The notes under the pieces: model-generated
Told to the model about the DNA's origin: nothing
Database searches by the model: none
The model's input: only the letters and a program-made list of their open reading frames with translations
Part shown: in pieces, positions 43,812 to 56,480 of the stretch
Layout of the letters: each line of letters begins with the position of its first letter
Numbering within the stretch: the stretch's first letter is position 1
Assembly: GCF_004193775.1 (NCBI RefSeq)
Contig: NC_041003.1
Span: forward strand, 28,397,735-28,461,734
DNA from: Glycine soja
Taxonomy: Eukaryota; Streptophyta; Magnoliopsida; Fabales; Fabaceae
DNA: 64,000 bases
Reading direction: 5' to 3'
Position numbers and translations under genes: made by a program

Positions 43812-46140
43812 AGTCCACTATCACTATCTGAACATGGTCTCTTATAAACTGATGCTTAATCTCTATATTTTTTGCCCTTTAATGCAATATGGGATTTTTA
43901 GAAAGACTAATGGCAACTTTGTTATCACAGAAGATAGGAATGTTACTCTCACTGTTGTTGTAATCTTCTAGTTGATTCTTTACCCAAAGCAAATAAGCAC
44001 AACAACTTGTAGCTGATATGTATTCTACTTTAGTAGTGGATAGTGCAGTTGATCCTTGTTTTTTACATATCCAAGTTACCACCAATAAAATGGTAGTTTC
44101 CACTGGTGCTCTTTCTTTCAAGTTTGTCTCTAGCATAATCAACATCACAATATCCTATCAATTTGAAATCATTCTTTTTCTTAAAGCAAAAACCAAGATT
44201 AGAAGTACCAATAAGAAATCTAAAGATTCTTTTAACAACAATTAAGTGAACTTCCCTTGGTTTTTTCTTAAATACTTCACACAAGCAAGCACTGAACATA
44301 ATGTCAGGTCTAGATGCAGTAAGATACAACAGAGACCTAATCATAGCCCTGTTTTGGGTTCCATCCACCTGCATAGATTCCTCGTCCAATCCAAGATATA
44401 TGGTTGGATGCATTGGGGTATTCATTTCCTTTACATCGTTTATATTGAATTTTTTCAATAGTTCCTTCACATACTTAGTCTAATGAATGTATATAGCTTT
44501 GGTTCTTTTCTTGATTTGTAGACCAAGGAAGAATTTTAGTTCTCCCATCATACTCTTTTCAAACTCAGTCTTCTTGTTGAAAGTAACCTTTGGAAACTAA
44601 CTTTGCCTTATTTCTCACTATCTTACCATTCTCGTCTAATTTATTTCTAAACACCCACTTTGCTCCAACAACCTACTTGTTTTTGGGTAGCTCTACAATA
44701 TTTTGTACTTCATTTTTTTGGAACTGGTCAAGCTCTTTTTGTATGGTGTCAAACCAGTTTTCATCTTGCATGGCTTTATCTATGTGTTTGGGCTCAACAT
44801 CTGATATTAGAGTAGTATGCCCTTGAAGCCTAAGAGGTGTTCTGGTTTGGATTCTTTATGTTGGATCATTAATGATTTGACTTCCTAGATTTTTTTTTCT
44901 CATGTTGCATCCAGTTGGTTCTCTTATCTCTTCTTGAGGACCATTCGTGGTGAATTGGACGTTGTAGCTTCTATGTTGTGACTAGATTACACAATTTTTT
45001 ATTCCATCTTCCAATCTTAAATCTACAAAGGACTTGTCTAGCTCTGATAGTTCCTAATCAGCTTTGGTGTCATTAAACCTTATATGGATAGCTTCTTCAA
45101 CTGCTAAGGTTCTAGAGTTACAACTTCTATATGCCTTGGATGTTTTAGAGTACCTAAACAACATTCCATCATCACTCTTAGAATCAAACTTTCCTAAGTT
45201 TTCCTTAGTGTTTTAGATGAAACATTGACATCTAAAGGGAAGGAAATATGATATGTTGGTTTTTTGGCCTTTCCACAATTCAGAGGGAGTCTTTTTCAGA
45301 ATAGGTCTTATGTAAATTCTATTTTTTAAATAACAAGAGTAGAATTATCATTAATCATGGTCCTAGCCATTTCTTGTAATGATATGTTCTTTCTCTCAAT
45401 TACACCATTCTGTTAAGGTGTTCTTGAAGTCGAGAAGTTCTAAAGAATACCATTTTCCTCACAAAACAGTTGAAAATTTTCATTTTCAAATTCTCCTCCA
45501 TGGTTACAAAATTTAAAGAAGACACCGAAGGACTCATCCTTGTGGGCTAGGAACATAACCCAAGTCCATCTAGAGTTATCGTCCACTATGACCATTCTAT
45601 ACCTTTTACCACTTACAGAGTCAATTCTAGTTGGGCCAAACAAATCAAGATGTACCAGATTTAATGGTCTTGAGGTGGAAATAATGTTTTTGCTAGAAAA
45701 GGAATTTTTAACTTGTTTCCCCTTTTGACTAGCTTCACAAAGTAAATCATCTTTGTATGACATACTTGGTATGCCTCTTGCAAGGTTATGCTTTTGTAGC
45801 TTTGAGATTAACCTCAAGCTAGCATGACCATGTTTTTTATGCCATACCTAGTTATCTTCTTTGATAGACAACAAAAACGATACTTTTTGATTTGATAGCT
45901 GACCTAGTCTAATCTTGTAATGATTACCTTTCTTCTTGGTAGAAAAGAGTAAGGATGCATCATTGTTCTAGATTATACACTTATCCTTGTTAAAGGAAAC
46001 ATGATATCCATTGTCTCATAATTGACTTATGCTCAATAGATTGTGTTTTAACCCTTCCACAAATGAAACATTATCAATAGGTGGATATAGAGGTACACTT
46101 ATCTTACCCATTGTTGTTATTATCCCTTTTTTATTCCCTT
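43812..46140 (-). pseudogene. pol: pol of element B: protease, integrase, RT, RNase H
   Basis: Minus-strand pieces: a protease motif WYLDSG near 46220, out of frame with the flanking sequence; GAG-pre-integrase and integrase at 45817-45440 (LVHLDLFGPTR, MVIVDDNSRWTWVMFL); a decayed RT (about 45300-44500); and RNase H at 44470-43879 (MKELLKKFNINDV, TASRPDIMFSACLC, CKKQGSTALSTTKVEYISAT). The catalytic YVDD block was not found. Many stops and shifts. The last codons continue at 36113 beyond insertion D. Confidence 0.85.
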
Positions 46141-46978
46141 TGAAAGTTACAGTTCCACCATGCATAGGGAGAGACATTAGAACATACACCTTTCTCTTTT
46201 CATGTGTTGTGAGAAACCACTGTCTAGGTACCACGATAGGTGTATCTTTCTTGCTATCATGGACATCTGCAACAAGAATTATCTTGTCCTTAGGTACCCA
46301 AATATTCGTGGGTCCTTTCTTGTTAGTTCTGAATGCATTTGATGCATCCTTCTTAGGTAAGTCCTTGAACCTGGATGTCATATGTCCTACTTTGCCACAA
46401 ACATAAAAAAAAAAAAAAACAATAGTATCCTCATCATGAACATACATTTCTCCCTCATACCTATGACCAGATTTATCTGTAGGACATCTATTGTATCTTA
46501 ACTAATTATAAAGATTTTCAATTCCTCCAATGAATTTGGCTAAGGTTGTCTTTAAAGTACCAATCTCCTCATTAAGTTTTATAACATCTTGAGGTTGATC
46601 CTTTAAGACTTCATTCTTTAAAAGATTATTATTTAAGAATTTCACATACTTTTTGTGATTTTCACACTCTATCTAAAGATCATGTTTACTCCTTTTCAAG
46701 TCCATGCAATCTTGGTGAGCTTATGCGCATTCTTTCCAGAGATCATACCTCTCTTTAGTAAGGTGATATTGAAGTTTATTAAGTCCTTTTTACTACTTTT
46801 GTATAAATTTAATTTTACATTCCAAAATATGAAAGTCCTTCATTAGAGTATCTTGTTCTTTGGAAACTTTTTCATTTTTCAGACAAATTTCCTTTTTAAG
46901 GGTTTCATAAGCTTTACTGCTTTGAGTAGTTTGTGTCAAAGAACTGATATCTCTAAATTGATGGACTTCTTTAAGTTC
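46141..46978 (-). pseudogene. gag: C-terminal gag of element B
   Basis: The minus strand encodes YVCGKVGHMTSRF (near 46400), a degenerate zinc knuckle like the second one of element A, then PTNIWVPKDKIILVADVHDS. Upstream (46470-46978) are Lys/Glu-rich pieces resembling the coiled-coil part of Sirevirus Gag, with stops. It is cut at about 46979 by element C. Confidence 0.7.
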
Positions 46979-47241
46979 AATAGATGGTTCATTAACAATG
47001 TTCTATGTTGTAACTGTTTTATCCAATTGTAACCATTTTCGGTTATTTTGTTATTTGTAAGTTGCTATAAGAGAAGTTAGTTAACATGGTTCAAGTTAGA
47101 AAGAAAGCTTCTAAACCCAATTTCATTGTATTTTTTATTTCTATAATTTGAAATGGAACTTCCATTTTTGTACATCTCTCTTGTCCTTCTATCATTTGTT
47201 TTCCCTATCTATTTGTGTATTTCTCAGTCTTAAGCCCAACA
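46979..47241 (+). repeat. 5' LTR remnant of element C
   Basis: Homology with the right LTR begins at ATAGATGGTTCATTAACAAT and ends CCCAACA before the primer-binding site. The LTR beginning is missing. Confidence 0.8.
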
Positions 47242-47244
47242 AAT

Positions 47245-47257
47245 TGGTATCAAAGCT
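47245..47257 (+). other. primer-binding site of element C
   Basis: TGGTATCAAAGCT follows the LTR end by three bases and matches the methionine tRNA site of copia elements closely. Confidence 0.75.
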
Positions 47258-47360
47258 TTGGTTCAGATCAGCTCTGCATCTGTTTCATGGTGGGTCTAAG
47301 TCATCAGAGATCAACCATTATGTCCTACTTGTGCTACATCTTCAATATTTTATCAATAAG

Positions 47361-48090
47361 ATGGTCAACATAATCAAGATTAAGAAATTCACTGGGAAGA
47401 ATAACTTCAACAATTGGCGCATTTAGATGTGTGCCTTGTTGAAAAAATAGGGAATCTGGGCAGCTCTCTCTAGTCAACCATCAAAGGTTGATAAGTTAGT
47501 TCTTCAGTTGCAAGATAAAAAAAAAAGCTCACTTGTTGATTCTCTTGTCACTATCTTATGAAGTTCTTTATGAATTAAAAAAAAAAACCTTTTTTGCGTT
47601 ATGGCTCAAGCTGGAGAAACTCTTCATGAAGAAATCTATCTACAACAAGTTTTTTTTAAAATAATGTTTGTTTGGCCTTCGAATGAGAAAATGTATGCCA
47701 ATACAAGAACATCTTGATGAGTTAAACTCTGTTCTGATGGAGCTTTATGACATTGATGTCAAGATAGAAGATGAAAATCTAGAAATGTTTCTGTTAGCCT
47801 CTCTCGCTTCTTTCTATGAGAATTTTGTGAGTTATCTTAGTGTTGGAAAAGACTCCATTACACTTGAAGAAGTCAAGTCTAGTCTCTATTCAAGAGAGTT
47901 TTGACTGAAAACATCTAGAAATGGTGATGAAGCCTCTGCGTCCAAATTATTGGTGGCTCATTCGGCTAGAGGGCAGAAGAAGAAGAAGAAGAAAGAAAAA
48001 GGTAGCAAGAAGAGAAAGTTGATTCAAAGGACATCTATATTTATTGCAAAGAAAGATTATGTTGTTGTCGTGGTTTAGAATAATTTCTCA
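47361..48090 (+). pseudogene. gag: gag of element C
   Basis: Starts MVNIIKIKKFTGKNNFNNWR, the usual copia gag opening (KFxGxNFxxW), then stops at 47427. The second part (47668-47904) has EHLDELNSVLMELYDIDVKI and LASLASFYENFV, typical of UBN2-type gag. A Lys-rich tail follows (about 47970-48020). Several stops; no intact zinc knuckle. Confidence 0.8.
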
Positions 48091-49680
48091 TTAGAAAATG
48101 ATTTGGTTCTAGTTTTTGGTGAACAACCTCAACAACATTCTAAACAATGGGTAATGGGCTCAGAGTGTTCTTATCATATGTGTTCACACAAAAGTTGGTT
48201 TGTAACATATGAGGAAAAGTCTAGTGGTAATGTTCTTATGGGTAATAATGCTCCTTGCAAGTCAGTCGGTATAGGTTCTGCATAGATTAGAGTGCACAAT
48301 GGGATTGTTAGAACTTTAATTGAGGTTCTTCATGTTCTAGAGCTTAAGAAAAATCTAGTCTTTGTGGGTTCCATGGATTCAAAAGGTTTTTCTTATTGGG
48401 TTGAAGGTGAAGTTATGCAAATCAGAGGGAAAGGAAAGTTTGTGGTAATGCAGGGGACCAAGGAAGGAAATATGTACATCCTTCAAGGGCCAGCTATGAT
48501 AGGCTCTATCTCAACTGTTTCACAAGTTGGCAACCATGCGTCCAATAATAATTCTCTATGGCATCTGCGTCTGGGCCACATGAGTGAAAAAAAGACTGGA
48601 AATTCTGAGCAAGTAAGGCTTACTTGGAAATCATAAGGCGGAACCTCTTTAGTTTTATGAGCATTGTGTCTGTGGGAAACAACATTGGATGAAATTTCCA
48701 AAGGTTGCACACACTACAAAGGGCATATTGATTTACATCCATTTTGACTGTTAGAGGCCTTCAAGAGTTTCATCATTGGGAGGGGCAAGGTACTTACTTT
48801 CCATCATTGATGATTACTCTAGGATGACATGGAGGCTCATGATGAAGCATAAATTTGAAGCTTTCAAATGTTTCAAGCATTGGACGATTCTTATGAAGAA
48901 TCAAATAGGAAAGACAATGAAGTGTCTTAGCACTAACAATGACTTGGAATTCTATTCTACAAAATTCAATGAATTTTGTAAAGATGAAGACATTGCAAGA
49001 CAACATATTGTACACTATACTATGCAACAGAATAGAGTAGTTGAAAGAATGAACATAACCTTGTTGGAAAATTCCAAATGCATGTTATCCAATTCAGGGT
49101 TGAATAGGAGTTTCTGGGTTAAGGCAATCAATACAACATGTTATCTCGTGAATTGTTCCCCATTCATTGTTTTAGGTTTTAGGACCTCTATTGAGGTATG
49201 ATCTAACGAAACTATTGAATACTCAATGTTAAAGGTGTTTGGTTGTCCAACATACTATCACGCAAGTGAAGGTAAGCTGGATCCCAAAGCCAAGAAGAAT
49301 GTCTTTATGGAGTATGAAGATGGAATCAAAGGATTCAGAATCTGGTCTCTGTCAGAAAGAAAGATCATTATGAGTAAAGATATCATCTTTCATTAACTCT
49401 CTATGTTGCATTCCAAATCTGAAGAAGATTCGAACAAGGCTAATGATGTCACTAAGAAAGTGGAGTTTGAGAGCCCAATAATCAGAAACTTGAGTGATAA
49501 AAAACTATTTGAAGCACTTGATGAGACTGATTAGGAACTTCAAATGCAACGTCAACATCTGAACTCAACACTAGTGGTACAAGAGATTGGATGAGTTCAT
49601 TGTTTCTCATAGGTACAATATAAGTCCCTATGATTCATATGTCTATCAAAGTAAGGTGGAGGATGGTTACCACATATATT
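48091..49680 (+). pseudogene. pol: protease and integrase of element C
   Basis: The protease region reads WVMGSECSYHMCSH where the family has WVLDSGCSYHM: the catalytic aspartate is lost. A GAG-pre-integrase block has LWHLRLGHMSE (48556-48590). The integrase core is open 48776-49201: IIDDYSRMTWRLMMKHKFEA, a TNNDLEFYS block where TDNGxEF is usual, and RVVERMN. Stops lie at 48283, 48634 and 49199. Inactive. Confidence 0.85.
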
Positions 49681-49686
49681 TATTAC

Positions 49687-50772
49687 TGTAACACCCCATT
49701 TTTCATAAAATAAAAAAAATTATTTAAAAATTAATAGGATTTTTAGAAATTAAATAAATGAGAGGAAATAGTTTTTGTTAATTAAAATAAATGTTTAGTA
49801 GTATTAGAAAATAAATAGAATAAAATGATATTTTAGAAAATAAATGGATATTTTAAGTGGATATTTATTTAAGGAAAGAGTAAAATAGAGTTCATTTTTA
49901 TAAAATAATAAAATAAAGAAAAATATAGTAGATAATAGGCTCAGATTACCTAATTATAAATAAAGACATACTAGGTCAATTTTTATAATTACGATGCGTC
50001 TCTACACTCTTTCTTCCTCCCAAATTTGTTTTCCCTTCTTCTTCTCCCAAAACCCTCTCTTTTCTCACATACACCCAAATTTGTCCTAGTAAAACTATGA
50101 TCCTGGAACTATTAACTATTGGATCATCCTAAAATTTAGACATCACCTTCAGCACTCATGTACCCACATTCCTACCGTTGGAATTTGCAAAATTATGTTT
50201 GTAGAGATAAAAATGGCCCTCATGCTCCAATCCCTTCTCCTTCTCTCTAACGCTTGGAAACCTTAGCAAAGCAACTAGAGGAAAAGCTTGAGAAATCTTA
50301 GGAAACTGCTAGAGATACCGATATCACTGCTGGAATATACACTTAAGCCCACTTAGAGGTAAGGGATGAGTTTATCACAATTGGAGTTAGAGTGAACATG
50401 TATAGGGATCCTTAAAGGATCAAATTGGGGTTAATTTTGAGGTCTAAAAATACATTTTCAGTGTTTTCATTTCTTGAAAGCAGAAAACAAGAAGTCAAAC
50501 CAAACATGCTTTCAGAATTCTAATCTTTTGAAAATGAAAACAAAAAATGAAAATGTAAACCAAACACACCCTTAGCTTTCAAACAAGATAAGTATGAACT
50601 TAATAGGGCTACTACATCCTCAGTACTTGTAAGTTTACTCTACAAAGTTCGTAGTAACTTAGGAGGAAATGTAAGGATATACCTTTTTACTATACATGTA
50701 TGTGTGGTTGCTATCAACCGAATGAATAAGTGAATAATTATATGCCTTAAATGTTGAAAGATTGTTATTGTA

Positions 50773-50835
<63 letters not shown>

Positions 50836-51895
50836 TTATGCCATGTATATATTACTATTGTGTGATGTGTATATGATTCTTGAGGCGTAATGACATGTCA
50901 TTTTTGGATTATGAAATTGTGATTGAGATTGAGTATAAGTAGCAAGTTGAGCATGTCTTAATTTGTGAGATACACGTGAACATGTGACAGTGAATTCTGA
51001 CATTGTGAGATATTAAATTATGGACATGCGATATGATTGTAAATAAGTGAAGTTAGGAACCTGAAGTGTTAAATTGTAGCATAATATGTTAAACGTGTTT
51101 GAAAACAAGTCTAAGGTCATGGGTATTCTATAATTCATGAGCAATGTATTCATTCAAAAGTTGTTTTAGGGGTTGGACTTTAATCAGAAAGGTGAGACCC
51201 TAACGGATTCTTCGGGGTCTAGGCTTTGGGGGTAAATACACTCAGTTTGAGTACTCCTTTAAGTCTATGTTGATCTTATATGGTTGGAGCATTCTCGCAA
51301 AACAGAGTGACCCTGACTGGTCACCTTATGATTTCACTTAGTAAGAGTAACCTGACATACCCATTATGAGGCATATCTTGTTATGTACTCCTAGGCACCC
51401 TAGTGTTGTTTTTCACTGACATGGTACCACATTGCATATAGGCTTGAGTCTTAGTATAATTGTTGCATAACGCATGTGAATTATTTATTATGAAATTGGT
51501 GAGTGTTGTTATGTCTTGAGTCAAGTGTGTGATTCATGTGTAATGTGATTGGTGATTGAAAAATGAATTTTAAATGATAAAGTGGTGAAGTGACATGGAT
51601 TGTATTAAGTTGAATTATGTGATAAATATTTTCATAATGTATTTTGCTTATGTCTTTGTTTACTCGTATTTTATTTAGAAATTTGATAACTCATTCCCTG
51701 TGTGTTCTTTGTGTTTGGATCCTATGATGATCTCAAACCTTGTGTTTGTTAGAGGAGATGGCTAGGTGAATTGCTTTAAGGAACCTCGTGTTGGAGGACG
51801 TCGGGACACAATGCTCTGATAGGATGTGGCAGTGGGGTATGGGTTTCTGTTTTAGTTGCATGATGTTCCGAACATGTTATTTTACTTTAGGTAGT
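49687..51895. repeat. gypsy-type LTR sequence replacing RT of element C
   Basis: Begins TGTAACACCCCATTTTTCAT, a start typical of a legume gypsy LTR, and runs about 2.2 kb without open frames. It contains a (TA)n run at 50774-50831. The right boundary is vague, where RT C-terminal sequence resumes (QKEYIQK near 51925). No clean target duplication, so insertion was accompanied or followed by deletion of RT. Confidence 0.6.
50774..50831. repeat. (TA)n microsatellite
   Basis: About 58 bp of uninterrupted TA dinucleotides inside the LTR sequence at 49687-51895. Confidence 0.97.
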
Positions 51896-51899
51896 TTGT

Positions 51900-52670
51900 A
51901 CTTATGTCAGAAGATTTTCTTATGTCAGAAGGAATACATTCAAAAAAGTGTTGAATCATTTTGGGATGACATATGCAAAACTAGTTTGTACTCCTTTGAC
52001 AGTGTCCATTCATCTCACTAAAGTTAATGCCACTTAGTAAGAATTAGAAAGGAAATACATCGCTTGTGTTCCTTATGCAAGTGTTGTAGGTAGTCTCATG
52101 TTTTCAAATAACTAGCACAAGTAGTCGACGTGGTGAGTAGGTATATGGGTAAACCTAGGAAGGAACACTAGCAAGCTATAAAACGTATATTCAGGTACCT
52201 TAAGGGTACAACAGATATTGGATTGGTCTATCAAGGCCAAGGTGACAAATCTTGTGGCCTTGCTGGATATTCAAATTCTGACTACGTTGCAAATTTGGAT
52301 GCAAGATGAGTTGTGACAGGCTATGCATTCACAATTGGCAATTCTCTTGTCAGTTGGAAGGCTACACTTCAGCTCGTAGTTTCCTTTTCCACTTCAAAGG
52401 CTGCATGCATGGCTCTGGCAGAAGCAACAAAGGAAGGTATTGTTGAAAGGTCTTATTAGAAATCTCAGGTTTCTATAGGATAAAGCTATCATTTTCTATG
52501 ACAGTTTAAGTGTAATTTGTTTAGCCAAGGATCAAGTCTATCATGAAAGGATTAAACATATTGACATCAAAAACCAATTCATTCAAACTGAGAAGAGGAT
52601 TACAGTCTAGAAAGTTGATGCGAAGGAGAATCCAACCAATATGCTCACAAAGTGTGTTCCTTGAAGCAAG
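51900..52670 (+). pseudogene. pol: RT C terminus and RNase H of element C
   Basis: Readable: LCQKEYIQK, then RNase H with IFRYLKGTTDIGLVYQG (near 52180), GYSNSDYVANLDAR, GYAFTIGNSLVSWKATLQ and STSKAACMALAEATKE (near 52390). The C terminus follows, near 52620. Stops and shifts interrupt it. The YVDD catalytic block of RT is not present. Confidence 0.85.
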
Positions 52671-52763
52671 TTCATACACTGTTTGGATCTACTTAATGTA
52701 GATTACTGGAAATAAAATTGTGTTACTTCTAATTCAAAATTTTTATTCAACCAAGGTGGAGAT

Positions 52764-53092
52764 TGTTAGAAGAATGAGTGGACAACTCTGAAAGAGTTGA
52801 TTGGATGACACTGTTTGTATCATCCAGTCTTGCCCTCTATGTTGGAATTTGTCTTTTGTCCAGCACATCTAGTCTAGTCTACCTATGTATCATCCAGTAT
52901 GTTTAGTTAATTTATTTAGATGGTTCATTAACAATGTTCTGTGTTGTATCTCTTTTATCTAGTTGTAACTTTTTTTCGGTTATTTTGTTATTTGTACACT
53001 CCTATAAGAGGAGTTAGTTAGTAGCTTCAAGTAAGCAAGTTAAAGAGAGAGCTTTTGAACCCAATTTCATTATATTTGTTATTTTTGTACTT
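52764..53092 (+). repeat. 3' LTR remnant of element C
   Basis: Starts TGTTAGAAGAATGAGTGG after the polypurine-like GGTGGAGAT. It ends near TTTTTGTACTTGG, where element B gag resumes. The LTR end present in the left copy is missing. Confidence 0.75.
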
Positions 53093-53099
53093 GGACTTG

Positions 53100-53352
53100 T
53101 AACTCTTGTACTTGTCCTTGGACTTCTCAAGTTTCGAATACTCTTACTTGAAGTGTCCATGTTTCTTACACTCATAGCATATAATGGAGTTCTTTTCTAT
53201 TTTTCTTCTCTTTGAACACCTTCTTAGAGGAGTTCTTCCATATGAACCACTCTTGTTATTCTATATTTTCCTAATTTTTCTCAAGATGAAAGTCAACTCA
53301 TCATTCTCGTAATATTCTTCTTTAGATCCTTCATCCAAAGAGTTGTTCATCC
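53100..53352 (-). pseudogene. gag: gag zinc-knuckle region of element B
   Basis: The minus strand encodes an acidic stretch (EEYYENDEL near 53310) and CYECKKHGHFK (about 53180-53150), matching CYECKNPGHFK of element A. The last knuckle cysteine is lost after a stop. The 5' part of B is absent beyond 53352. Confidence 0.7.
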
Positions 53353-54200
53353 GAATAATTTAAAATATAAAAGTCAAGAGAAAACTATTAAAATCGAATA
53401 ATAATTTAAATAAATTATTAATGGACAAATAATATTTCATTAACACTTTGTAAGATGAGTTGTTATAGGTGTTTAATATTATTAGTTGTGATAATAAAAT
53501 GTACTAATTATTTCTTTGATACGGGTATTTTTTTCTCCTTAAATAATCATACAATATAATTAATCATAGTATAATATATTAGTTGTTATAGATCGATTCA
53601 CAAAAGGAGTGAATTTTTTAGTTCATTTCAATTAATTTTTCGTTAATTATTTTTAATGATATTAGGTAATATTGTATGTCATAAGTATGTTAAAATCAAT
53701 ATAAAATAAAAGTAAAAGTTAAATATTTTAATTTACAGTAAAATTATATAAAATTTTAAAAAATAAAAAATAATATAATATTTGTAATTGTAGCAGTACA
53801 TGAGCTTAATAATTTTATTTTACTTTTTTATATTTTTTATAAAATAAGTAGTTATATTTATTTTACTTATTAAAAATATTATATACTGTAGTGAAAATTA
53901 TTATACACCTGAGTTAAATATTAATTTTGTATGATATAAATTATTTTTATAATTTTAAATGACTTTACCATTTTAATAGCAAAAAGTCACTTTATTTTCA
54001 ATGAAATTTTATGTAAATTAATTATGAATGATTTTTCAGATAAATTATAAAAATTTTATATGTGTCGTATTCCATAACATATGATTAATATAAAACTTTT
54101 TTCATATAATTTAAATAATAAGTATTAACAAAACTGTAATTTTAAAATTATTGACTGAAATAACATAATTAAAGTATATTATCATTACTAATAAGAAAAG
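53353..54200. other. AT-rich spacer, no gene seen
   Basis: About 850 bp of strongly AT-rich DNA with no open frames of interest. Confidence 0.6.
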
Positions 54201-54209
54201 TTGTCAATT

Positions 54210-54615
54210 TCAGTCTGGTCATTAACTCGGTGAGATAATGGGTTATTGGTCCAATCGGTGAGCCAATAATTAATCCGGTTTAATCTAGTATATATTAAAA
54301 ATTTAAAATTATATATGTATTTATTATATATAAGCATATAGCTAGAGTAAGAAAAATTCATCCATAGTCCAAAATTTAAAATAACAATTGATAATAATGA
54401 GATATCAAAATGATATCCTAGAGGTGATCCTTTTTTTTTTTGTAAAATCGATCGAGTTGGACCAGTTCAACTGAGATCCGGTACCTAACCGATCGATTTT
54501 AATCGAATCATCTCAGATCAATTGTGTGACCGATCTAATATAAAACTGATCCAATTAGGTTATTGGATCTCAGTTGAACCGGTCTGATCGACCGTGCCGA
54601 ACCGGATTTCACAAC
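54210..54615. repeat. MITE-like repeat with internal inverted repeat
   Basis: The core has inverted arms: GGACCAGTTCAACTGAGATC at about 54459-54478, and its near-complement ending GATCTCAGTTGAACCGGTC at about 54566-54584. The flanks are rich in CCGGTT and GGTTATTGG words. The outer part (54210-54330) resembles the reverse complement of about 8400-8520. No coding potential. Family not identified. Confidence 0.45.
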
Positions 54616-55880
54616 TATACTAATAAGTGATGGAGTTCAAGTTTCTTATTTTTATTTTTCTTCTTTTCCATCATCATTTTAAAAGTTGAATTTCTTGCAG
54701 TCATGTTTTGCTTGTTGAGGGGAAAAGCTCAAGATTATTTATTATTCATTACAGTTCAAACTTCAAAGGCTTCAAGTTCAAAGAACCAAGTGTCATTTTA
54801 TTCAGAAAACTGGTGCCAATGAAATGTTTCGCAAAGGTTCATATGAGCCAACTATATACCGACATGCATGTGGCCTAGAGATTCTCTTCTATGCAGAACA
54901 CTAGTCCAGCTAAGTCCGTGCTTTAGCTATACGGTCAAATTTATTAATTAAAATCATTAATAATTTAATTTAACTAATTAATCCAATTATGCGTTGCATG
55001 CTACAGTGGAGGGATTAAATTAAATTAAAGTAGTTCCACCCAAGACCCAAGTAATCCGGCTTAGTTTGAGCCGGGAGGGGCCAGATTTAAATCATATAAA
55101 ATTTAGATGGTTCTATTTTTTTTTAGTGAATATTCTAGTCTGGTGCTTATAAAATAATTTAACTCGAACTAATGAAATTATATTTAAATTAATCCGTGTT
55201 AAATTGTTAACTTAAGATATATTTATATTTTTAAATAAAAAATTTCTTAAAAAATATAAAAGGTGAAAAAAATAATATAGAAAGTTTCATTTTGTATGTA
55301 TGTACTAATTTTTAAATGAATCCAATTTTTTTTTAAAAAAATATAACTTAAGATATATTTCTCCCTAACTTAAGATATATTTAAATGAATCACATTTTGT
55401 ATGAACTAATTTTTGTTTCTTGTCTAAGACCCAACCATTTAAAGTTTCATTTATTCTTTTCTCGTTCAAGATGTCGGACTTGCATGCATGTTAGGGAGAA
55501 ATTTACAAGTTCTCTGGCATTCAAACTTAGCAAAATATACTACTAAAAGAAATACTTTTTTATATTAGTTATTTATAATATTTTAGATTGATTTTTGTGT
55601 AAGAATAGATAATCAACCAATACAGAAAGTCAGTACTTTCTGCATTAGATCCATAAATAAGTGTAAAAAGTGACTTTTTAAGCATATGATAATAATTATA
55701 ATAAATTTAACATGTTGATCGACTCTCCACATAGTCACAATTATGAAGAATGTCCAAATAGATTGACAAAACATAGTTTGGCAGACGTCCATGCCTTTCA
55801 GTCTTAATAATTGAGGGAAAGTAAATTCCAAATAAATTCACTAATTAAGTAAAACATAATAAGTGCCTAAGCGCTTCAGG
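54616..55880. other. AT-rich spacer, no gene supported
   Basis: Moderate-complexity DNA near 54700-54950, then AT-rich. Direct words such as CTTAAGATATATTT recur near 55210, 55348 and 55368. Nothing identified. Confidence 0.5.
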
Positions 55881-55914
55881 TTCATTGCTTGAGGGATTAT
55901 AGATGATATGATGT

Positions 55915-56480
55915 ATGTTAAGTAGATATTTGATGCTTGGGCACAATTACATTCAACTGGATGGGCATAATTGCATTCAATTGGATCGACTGATTGAAGA
56001 CTCTATGAGAATCCTGAAACTGGTCAAATACAAGCTAAAGGCCCAAGTGGAGAAGGATGAAGGCCCAGAGGCAAAGGCACTACCAAAACTATTAATTGTT
56101 GCTGAATGCCCAAACTAATTTAAAGGCTCAAGTTAAATATGTTTTTAGTTATAATTTTTATTTATTGTAATTTTGGCCCAAACTGTTTAGAAGGCACATG
56201 TCTATTTTTATCTTTTTGTTCAAATACACTATAAGTATTGGTTTTTGTTTTCAATAAAGGATTTTTGGCATTTGATAAAAGTTGGTAAGAGTTTCTCTCT
56301 GAGTTCCTTGTTGAACCAATCTAAGACTTATCAAGGTAATCTTTGTGGCGTCTACCCTGACTTATCTTCCTTCACTGGAAGTGACGTCATCCAAATCTGC
56401 GTAGTCTGTAACAAACGATTCGCTACTACTCAAGTTTACATCACTCTTCATGATAGGTGGGTCAATTAACACTTAATAAA
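55915..56480 (+). pseudogene. possible gypsy pol tail and LTR fragment
   Basis: The frame 55915-56118 ends LKAQVEKDEGPEAKALPKLL, which resembles the extreme C terminus of some gypsy polyproteins. It is followed by TGTTGCTGAATGCCC (56097), a plausible LTR start, and by GGCGTCTACCCTGACTTATC (56347). A 25-bp local duplication (CAATTACATTCAACTGGATG) lies near 55945-55985. Identification is tentative and boundaries are open. Confidence 0.35.

Larger units (their letters stand above)
46979..53092 (+). mobile_element. Ty1/copia element C inserted in gag of element B
   Basis: The plus-strand order is LTR remnant, primer-binding site, gag, protease, integrase, (RT mostly lost), RNase H, LTR remnant. 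Element B gag lies on both sides. The left LTR keeps only its 3' part and the right LTR only its 5' part. All coding parts have stops. A gypsy-type LTR sequence (from 49687) replaces most of RT. Confidence 0.85.
35281..53352 (-). mobile_element. Sirevirus-like copia element B, inverted and split by insertions
   Basis: Pieces on the minus strand, in element order: gag with zinc knuckle (53352-53100), gag C-terminal part, protease, integrase, RT and RNase H (46978-43812), the last pol codons (36113-36024) and an envelope-like start (35615-35281). Element C interrupts gag and element D interrupts the RNase H tail. No LTR of B is visible at either end. It is the same broad family as element A, but clearly diverged from it. 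Confidence 0.8.
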
